From the NCBI GenBank assembly GCA_014204635.1, contig JACHLS010000003.1, forward strand, positions 310,001 to 374,000: a stretch of DNA of 64,000 nucleotides, read 5' to 3'. Made by a program: the position numbers and the translations under genes. Positions 59,318 through 64,000 of this stretch are shown in pieces (position 1 is the first letter of the stretch; the number at the start of each line of letters is the position of its first letter). Origin of the DNA: Sporosarcina luteola (lineage in GTDB: Bacteria > Bacillota > Bacilli > Bacillales_A > Planococcaceae). The notes under the pieces are model-generated. The model did not search any database. It was not told the origin of the DNA and saw only the letters and a program-made list of their open reading frames with translations.

Positions 59318-60235
59318 TTAAATGAAAATGGAAAAGATGATCATCGAAACAAAAAGGATCGTCATGTAGTTCAAAGAATAGATGAACATCGATGTTGCCC
59401 ATTTCAGGTCCTCTTTTGCTTTGAAGCCTTTTATCGCTAAGTATAGCCAGCCTACATTCAAGATTGTGGCTAGGACAATGAATCCGATGCCAAGTTCAGA
59501 CAGCAGGAATGGCAGCGGGAATAAGACCAAGATCCATCCGAACATTGATCTCTTCGTTCTTGCAAAGCCTTTCACAACTGGCAGCATCGGTATGTTTGCA
59601 GCACGGTATTCTTCTGTTCTTCGCATGGCGAGCGCATAAAAGTGCGGCGGTTGCCACGCAAACATGATGATGAACAAAGCCCATGCGCCTATTCCTAGGG
59701 ATGGGTCAACTGCAGCCCACCCAATCAGCGGCGGTATGGCACCTGATAAGCTTCCTACTACAGTATTGCTCACGTGTTTTCTTTTGGACCACATGGAGTA
59801 AAGGATGACATAGCTGAAAATGCCGGCCAGTCCGAGTAATCCTGCAGTGACAGATGTCAGAAAGAGCATAACCTCTCCGATTGCCAAGAAAGTAAGTGCC
59901 AGTGCCAATACAGCCGTCGCATTGAACCGTCCAGTTACCGTCGGACGTGCTTTTGTCCTCGACATGATAGGGTCGATATCCCGATCAATCAAGTTGTTCA
60001 AAGCTGCGGACCCCGCAATAATCAAAGCAGTACCAAGCAAGGCGTATATGAGCAGATCCAAATTCTGGATGAAACTTTTATCAGCTAGCCTGATTGCCAA
60101 GAACAACCCTGTAAATGTTGTAATAAGATTTGAATTGACGATACCGATTTTAATGAGTGCTAGAAAATCTTTTAGTAAGGAAGCCGATTCGACGGGCGCT
60201 TCAGTTGGCGACGAAATCGTTCGACCGTTTGACAT
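59318..60235 (-). CDS. ctaB: Protoheme IX farnesyltransferase (heme O synthase)
   Basis: A 305-residue polytopic prenyltransferase with about nine transmembrane segments. NLIDRDIDPIMSRTKARPTVTGR is the polyprenyl-diphosphate binding site (first Asp-rich loop); WQPPHFYALAMRRTEEYRAANIPMLPVVKG is the second. Converts heme b to heme o for CtaA. Start MSNGRTISSP at 60235 with AGGAGGGT four bases upstream; a longer frame is rejected. Confidence 0.95.
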   Translation of the reverse strand: MSNGRTISSPTEAPVESASLLKDFLALIKIGIVNSNLITTFTGLFLAIRLADKSFIQNLDLLIYALLGTALIIAGSAALNNLIDRDIDPIMSRTKARPTVTGRFNATAVLALALTFLAIGEVMLFLTSVTAGLLGLAGIFSYVILYSMWSKRKHVSNTVVGSLSGAIPPLIGWAAVDPSLGIGAWALFIIMFAWQPPHFYALAMRRTEEYRAANIPMLPVVKGFARTKRSMFGWILVLFPLPFLLSELGIGFIVLATILNVGWLYLAIKGFKAKEDLKWATSMFIYSLNYMTILFVSMIIFSIFI

Positions 60236-60558
60236 AGTTACCCTCCTTTCCATGATGTCGGCAATAACCACTATATTTAACTATATCGAAATCCTCCGCT
60301 GATTTCTATACTTAAACAAAAAAACAGCTAAGAATGCGCAATACTTCGACATAATTACCCCATCGCCCTATCTATAGTAAATCATTTCCCTATGCCTTTT
60401 GTGAAGTTAAAGGGGCTATTTTATGAACAATTTGTGAAAAGGACATAGAATGCTCACTTTTCACCCATTCGGCGTTGTTTTTTACCTTCTTTTTAGCTAT
60501 CATCAAAAAACAGGGCCTTTTTGTACGATGGTCATCATTCATAAAGAAGGTGCTAAAT
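60236..60558. promoter_or_regulatory. Divergent ctaB/ctaA promoter region with two TTTGTGAA boxes
   Basis: This 323-base divergent spacer contains no gene. TTTGTGAA occurs at 60398-60405 and again at 60431-60438, 33 bases apart (about three helical turns), on the plus strand. TTTGTGAA-like sites are reported ResD targets in front of ctaA in B. subtilis. A TAGAAT at 60446-60451 with no good -35 could be an activator-dependent -10 for ctaA. Confidence 0.5.
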
Positions 60559-61473
60559 TTGCGTTATCATAAATATTTGAAGTGGTTCGCAGTCGCCTCT
60601 ACGATTGGGATGCTCTTAATCCTTCTCGGCGGTGCGCTTGTCACAAAGACGGACAGCGGCATGGGCTGCGGAAGACATTGGCCCGGTTGTAACGGACAAT
60701 TGATTCCGGATGAAATCACTCCCGAGGTGCTAATTGAATTTTCTCATCGGTTGGTGACCGGAGCGGTTGGAATTTTTATTCTAGTGCTATCCGTGTGGTC
60801 ATGGAGATCGATCGGCCATATACGTGAGACGAAATTCCTGTCCTTCATGGCTTTATTCTTTTTGATTCTTCAGGCATTGATCGGTGCCGCCCAAGTTCTA
60901 TGGGGTCAAGGTGACTTTATCCTTGCTCTGCATTTTGGCATATCGCTTATCTCATTTGCCGCAGTCTTCCTCTTAACACTTTTGATTTTTGAAGTGGATA
61001 AGAAATTCGATGCGGACAAGATCATCATTGGTAAAAAAATGCGTTGGCATACGATCGGTGTAACGATTTATTCTTATCTCGTCATCTACACGGGAGCTCT
61101 TGTCCGGCATACAGAATCCGAGCTGGCCTGTACGGACTGGCCAATGTGCCGGAATGGGGACTTTCAGTTTCCCGCAAACTTTTGGGAATGGGTTCAAATG
61201 AGCCATCGATCGGCTGCCGCACTCATCTTCATTTGGATAGCTATTATCGCATTCCATGCTATCCGCCATTATAAAAATACTAGGATCATCTATTGGGGAT
61301 GGATCATCGCTTTCATCCTGGTCACCTTGCAAGTTTTAGCAGGAGCTTCTGTTGTCCTGTCAAGACTAAACTTGTACCTGGCGTTACTTCATTCCTTATT
61401 TGTCACACTATTATTCGGTCTGTTGACATATATGGTGCTGCTCGTTTCACGCAGTCGCCAGAGGAATAAATAA
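60559..61473 (+). CDS. ctaA: Heme A synthase
   Basis: A 304-residue membrane enzyme with eight transmembrane segments that oxidises heme o to heme a. It has two Cys pairs (GMGCGRHWPGC near residue 35 and LACTDWPMC near residue 190) and heme-ligand His residues in EFSHRLVTG and QMSHRSAA. The start is TTG at 60559 with GAAGGTG six bases upstream, giving the family N-terminus; a 28-codon longer frame from ATG 60475 lacks a ribosome site. Divergent from ctaB. Confidence 0.94.
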   Translation: MRYHKYLKWFAVASTIGMLLILLGGALVTKTDSGMGCGRHWPGCNGQLIPDEITPEVLIEFSHRLVTGAVGIFILVLSVWSWRSIGHIRETKFLSFMALFFLILQALIGAAQVLWGQGDFILALHFGISLISFAAVFLLTLLIFEVDKKFDADKIIIGKKMRWHTIGVTIYSYLVIYTGALVRHTESELACTDWPMCRNGDFQFPANFWEWVQMSHRSAAALIFIWIAIIAFHAIRHYKNTRIIYWGWIIAFILVTLQVLAGASVVLSRLNLYLALLHSLFVTLLFGLLTYMVLLVSRSRQRNK

Positions 61474-61481
61474 AATTGATA

Positions 61482-61535
61482 AGGGACGATCCGGAAAGCC
61501 AGTGAAAACTGATATTCCGGATCGTCCCTTCTTTT
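61482..61535 (+). terminator. Terminator after ctaA
   Basis: AAGGGACGATCCGGAA and TTCCGGATCGTCCCTT pair almost perfectly over 16 bases, followed by CTTTTATT. Only eight bases past the ctaA stop. Confidence 0.85.
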
Positions 61536-61851
61536 ATTTCACTAATTATAAGTTTCTTAGCAGCAACCCTGGATTTCTTCATCGTATTTAATAGATACTT
61601 TCTGTTCCCACTTGTAAGCGGTTGGTCGGTAGATCCGAGCTCTTTCTTGAACTTATGAGCCCTTCCTCTAATATACGAGCGGTCGGCCGGACTTACGAGC
61701 GCTTCCTCAGGTTTATGAGCGGTCTCAGTACTTACGAGCGCTTCCTCTAATTTTTGAGTGCTTGGCAAGGAATTCGATATTATGGAACGGTGTTCCCCTT
61801 ACCAAGTTAACATTACTGCCCCAATGTATATTCCATGTTTGCTTAACATAG
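61536..61851. other. Intergenic region between ctaA and pycA
   Basis: These 316 bases carry no supported gene. They hold the imperfect tandem repeat described separately at 61611-61765. A minus-strand frame of about 120 codons passes through it, but it is the translation of the DNA repeat (giving EEALVS-like units) and overlaps ctaA. Confidence 0.6.
61611..61765. repeat. Imperfect tandem repeat with 39-40-base period
   Basis: The unit is about ACTTACGAGCGCTTCCTC-(4)-(T/A)TATGAGCGGTC... . Clear starts of the 22-base half unit are at 61651, 61691 and 61730 (40 and 39 apart); degenerate half units extend from about 61611 to 61765. Each unit holds two GAGC cores. It is intergenic, non-coding, between ctaA and the pycA terminator. 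Confidence 0.75.
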
Positions 61852-61896
61852 AAAATCAGGTGGAGAAAAACGATTTGTTTTTCTCCACCTGATTTA
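61852..61896 (-). terminator. Terminator after pycA
   Basis: AAATCAGGTGGAGAAAAA and TTTTTCTCCACCTGATTT are perfect inverted repeats, 18 bases each, around CGATTTG. Located 31 bases after the pycA stop (minus strand). Confidence 0.92.
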
Positions 61897-61926
61897 TTTA
61901 GCAGTTTCGCGAGCCGAGTTTTCTTC

Positions 61927-63999
61927 TTAATGCTCCAATTCGAGCAGCAGATCTCCAGTCGAAATGGCTTCTCCTGCTGTGACATGAATCGCTTTGACAG
62001 TGCCCGAAAATGGCGCTTGTATTGTCGTTTCCATTTTCATCGCTTCTGTAATAAGCAAATGCTCGCCTCTCTTTACTTTGGCACCTGTCGAAACCGCCAC
62101 TTTTAATACAGTACCCGGCATCGTCGCCGCAATATGCATATCGTTCGCCGGATCTGCTTTTTGCTTTCGGACGACATCTGCTTCCACACTCATGTCTTGG
62201 ATGAGAACTTCACGTGGCTGCCCATTCATTTCAAAATACATGATTCGCGTGCCGTCGGACTGTGGTTCGCCTATAGATACAAGCTTCACAATCAAGGTCT
62301 TGCCACGTTCAATTTCCACTTCAATCTCCTGCCCAAGACGCATTCCAAATAAAAATTCTGGCGTGCTGATGACAGACACATCGCCGAACTGTTTTTTGAT
62401 GGCAGAGTACTCTTCAAACACTTTTGGATACAAGGCGTAGGCTAAGGCATCTTGCATCGTAGCCCGCCCTTCCACCATTTCATCAATCTTTTGCTTGAGC
62501 TCTTCAAAGTTTATATCGTCTAGAAGTTCACCCGGCCTAACTGTAATCGGCTGGCGTCCTTTCAACACGATTTGTTGTAGTTCTTCGGGGAACCCGCCAT
62601 ACGGCTGTCCGATATAGCCTTCAAAGAATTCGATGACCGATTCAGGGAAGTCGATTGATTTCCCTCTCGTAATAACCGTCTCTTCATCCAATTGGTTTTG
62701 CACCATGAACAGCGCCATGTCTCCAACTACTTTAGATGACGGAGTCACTTTCACTATATCGCCAAACAACAAATTGACGCGGGAGAACATATCCTTTACT
62801 TCTTCCCATCGTTCGCCGAGGCCGACCGCCTTTGCCTGTTGCTGCAGGTTGGAGTATTGTCCGCCCGGCATTTCATGCACATAAATCTCCGAATGTGGGC
62901 TCATCATGCCGCTCTCAAAATGCTGATAATACTTGCGGACGTCTTCCCAGTAATAAGACAGGTCTTCCAAGGCTTTCACATCTGCCTGAATGTTGCGTGT
63001 GCCGTATTGCAAAGCGTAATATAAAGAACTTGCGGATGGTTGGGAAGTTAGGCCCGACATAGCACCGAGCGCTGTATCTACAATATCGACACCCGCTTCG
63101 ATTGCTCTTGCGTACATATAAATACCATTCCCGCTCGTATCGTGTGAATGAAGATGAATCGGTATTGAAATACTTTCTTTCAATTCTGAAATTAAACGAT
63201 ATGCCGCTTCCGGTTTTAACAGCCCAGCCATGTCTTTGATCGCAAGGATATGGGCTCCAGTCGCTTCTAATTCCTTTGCCATCTTCTTGTAATAGTCCAC
63301 AGTGTATTTGGCTCTAGACTCATCAAATAGATCCCCTGTATAGCATAAAGCCGCCTCTGCGACTTTGCCGGCATCCCTTGTTGCCTCAATCGCCACTTCC
63401 ATCCCTTTGATCCAGTTGAGGCTATCAAAGATCCGGAAGACATCAATGCCTTCGTCTGCAGCGGTTTTCACAAATTCCCGAATCACATTATCAGGATAAT
63501 TGGAATACCCTACAGCATTCGCGCCTCGGAACAGCATTTGGAACAAGACATTCGGGATTTGTTTGCGCAATTTGGAAAGCCTGTCCCACGGATCTTCCTT
63601 CAAAAATCTGTAGGCTACATCAAACGTTGCCCCGCCCCACATCTCATAAGAAAAGAGATCTGGCATGAGCCGCGCAGATTCAGATGCGATATTGAGTAGG
63701 TCAGACGTACGAACACGAGTTGCTAATAGAGATTGATGAGCATCCCGGAACGTCGTATCCGTCAACAAGACATCTTTTTGGCTTTTTATCCATTCGACTA
63801 GTCCATCTGCGCCTCGTTCGTCTAGTATTTGCTTTGTACCCGGAGTTGGAGGCACCGTTAAATCGATTGCCGGTTTTCGAACGGGATGAAAAACTGGCTT
63901 CGATTGTTTCCCGATACCAGGAAAGCCGTTCACTGTTACATTCCCTAGGTAATTCAGCAACTTTGTTCCACGATCAAGCCGAACGGGGAACTCAAACAA
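61927..63999 (-). CDS. pycA: Pyruvate carboxylase, C-terminal 690 residues (5' end outside the window)
   Basis: This is the back part of a biotin enzyme that makes oxaloacetate from pyruvate. It contains the end of the biotin carboxylase domain, the carboxyltransferase domain (LLTDTTFRDAHQSLLATRVR, PWDRLSKLRKQIPNVLFQMLFRGANAVGYSNYPD, HLHSHDTSGNG), the tetramerisation region and the biotin carrier at the end (LITEAMKMETTI, biotinyl Lys). The frame is open to the right edge. Full enzyme would be about 1145 residues. In B. subtilis pycA is next to ctaA in the same divergent arrangement. Confidence 0.96.
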   Translation of the reverse strand: MFEFPVRLDRGTKLLNYLGNVTVNGFPGIGKQSKPVFHPVRKPAIDLTVPPTPGTKQILDERGADGLVEWIKSQKDVLLTDTTFRDAHQSLLATRVRTSDLLNIASESARLMPDLFSYEMWGGATFDVAYRFLKEDPWDRLSKLRKQIPNVLFQMLFRGANAVGYSNYPDNVIREFVKTAADEGIDVFRIFDSLNWIKGMEVAIEATRDAGKVAEAALCYTGDLFDESRAKYTVDYYKKMAKELEATGAHILAIKDMAGLLKPEAAYRLISELKESISIPIHLHSHDTSGNGIYMYARAIEAGVDIVDTALGAMSGLTSQPSASSLYYALQYGTRNIQADVKALEDLSYYWEDVRKYYQHFESGMMSPHSEIYVHEMPGGQYSNLQQQAKAVGLGERWEEVKDMFSRVNLLFGDIVKVTPSSKVVGDMALFMVQNQLDEETVITRGKSIDFPESVIEFFEGYIGQPYGGFPEELQQIVLKGRQPITVRPGELLDDINFEELKQKIDEMVEGRATMQDALAYALYPKVFEEYSAIKKQFGDVSVISTPEFLFGMRLGQEIEVEIERGKTLIVKLVSIGEPQSDGTRIMYFEMNGQPREVLIQDMSVEADVVRKQKADPANDMHIAATMPGTVLKVAVSTGAKVKRGEHLLITEAMKMETTIQAPFSGTVKAIHVTAGEAISTGDLLLELEH

Positions 64000-64000
64000 T

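Noticed and set aside
61611-61765. Possible CRISPR array
   Set aside because: Units are adjacent, imperfect and 39-40 bases without distinct spacers; there are no cas genes nearby. It is an ordinary degenerate tandem repeat.
61403-61768. Minus-strand frame of about 120 codons
   Set aside because: It overlaps the ctaA 3' end, has no ribosome site, and its repetitive EEALVS-like content is only translation of the tandem DNA repeat.

Overview
The window reads as one contiguous stretch of chromosome from an endospore-forming Bacillota bacterium. It carries sigE, sigG, spoIIGA, spoVD, a spoVE-type SEDS gene, ylbJ- and ytvI-like genes, bacillithiol synthesis (bshC) and caa3 oxidase. Gene order follows the Bacillus subtilis pyr - ileS - div - dcw - ylb - cta - pycA backbone, but several genes are missing or inserted. 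The composition and the pattern of differences suggest a Planococcaceae-like organism (Sporosarcina/Lysinibacillus relatives). That placement is inference; no rRNA or tRNA gene is visible to test it. There is no prophage, insertion sequence or CRISPR array.

Layout. 1-5.5 kb: pyrimidine operon (pyrR-pyrP-pyrB-pyrC-pyrK-pyrD on the minus strand) with two PyrR attenuators and no carAB between pyrC and pyrK. 5.5-10.2 kb: ylyB, lspA and ileS, the last under an isoleucine T-box. 10.2-13.5 kb: the divIVA-ylmH-ylmG-sepF-ylmE-ylmC division-associated group. 13.5-16 kb: spoIIGA-sigE-sigG, the mother-cell and forespore sigma factors. 16.3-31.3 kb: division and wall cluster mraZ-rsmH-ftsL-pbpB-spoVD-mraY-murD-spoVE-divIB-ylxW-ylxX-sbp-ftsA-ftsZ, lacking murE, murG and murB. 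31.4-34.5 kb: bshC, a DUF3397 membrane protein and a ketopantoate reductase-like gene. 34.5-38.6 kb: an acyl-CoA carboxylase/enoyl-CoA hydratase operon of the yngE/HB/HA/F type. 38.6-51.8 kb: the rpmF-ylb region (rpmF, ylbN, tmcAL, ylbL, ylbJ, coaD, rsmD, ylbG, ylbF, ylbC) with additional genes inserted. 52-61.5 kb: yugN- and ytvI-like genes, then ctaM/ctaG/ctaF/ctaE/ctaD/ctaC/ctaB and divergent ctaA for caa3 oxidase and heme A. 61.9-64 kb: the 3' two thirds of pycA.

The most interesting unit is a divergent pair at 48.5-50.8 kb. One gene is a MurE ligase carrying the DNPR motif of meso-diaminopimelate-adding enzymes, located away from the division cluster. The other is a one-domain aspartokinase with no ACT regulatory region. 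They share a short spacer with a sigma-K-like promoter in front of murE. In Planococcaceae with L-Lys vegetative walls, the spore cortex contains diaminopimelate. I therefore propose this pair as a mother-cell module that makes DAP and loads it into cortex precursors.

Other points of interest. Three genes (rsmH, spoVD and the distal murE) have no plausible ATG/GTG/TTG start but have well-placed Shine-Dalgarno sequences before ATT, CTG and CTG. A GDPD-family protein has lost most catalytic residues. A precisely 10-bp-phased triple GTGG operator lies upstream of mraZ. Two TTTGTGAA boxes lie before ctaA. Non-coding repeats occur at 43.0-43.6 kb and 61.6-61.8 kb.
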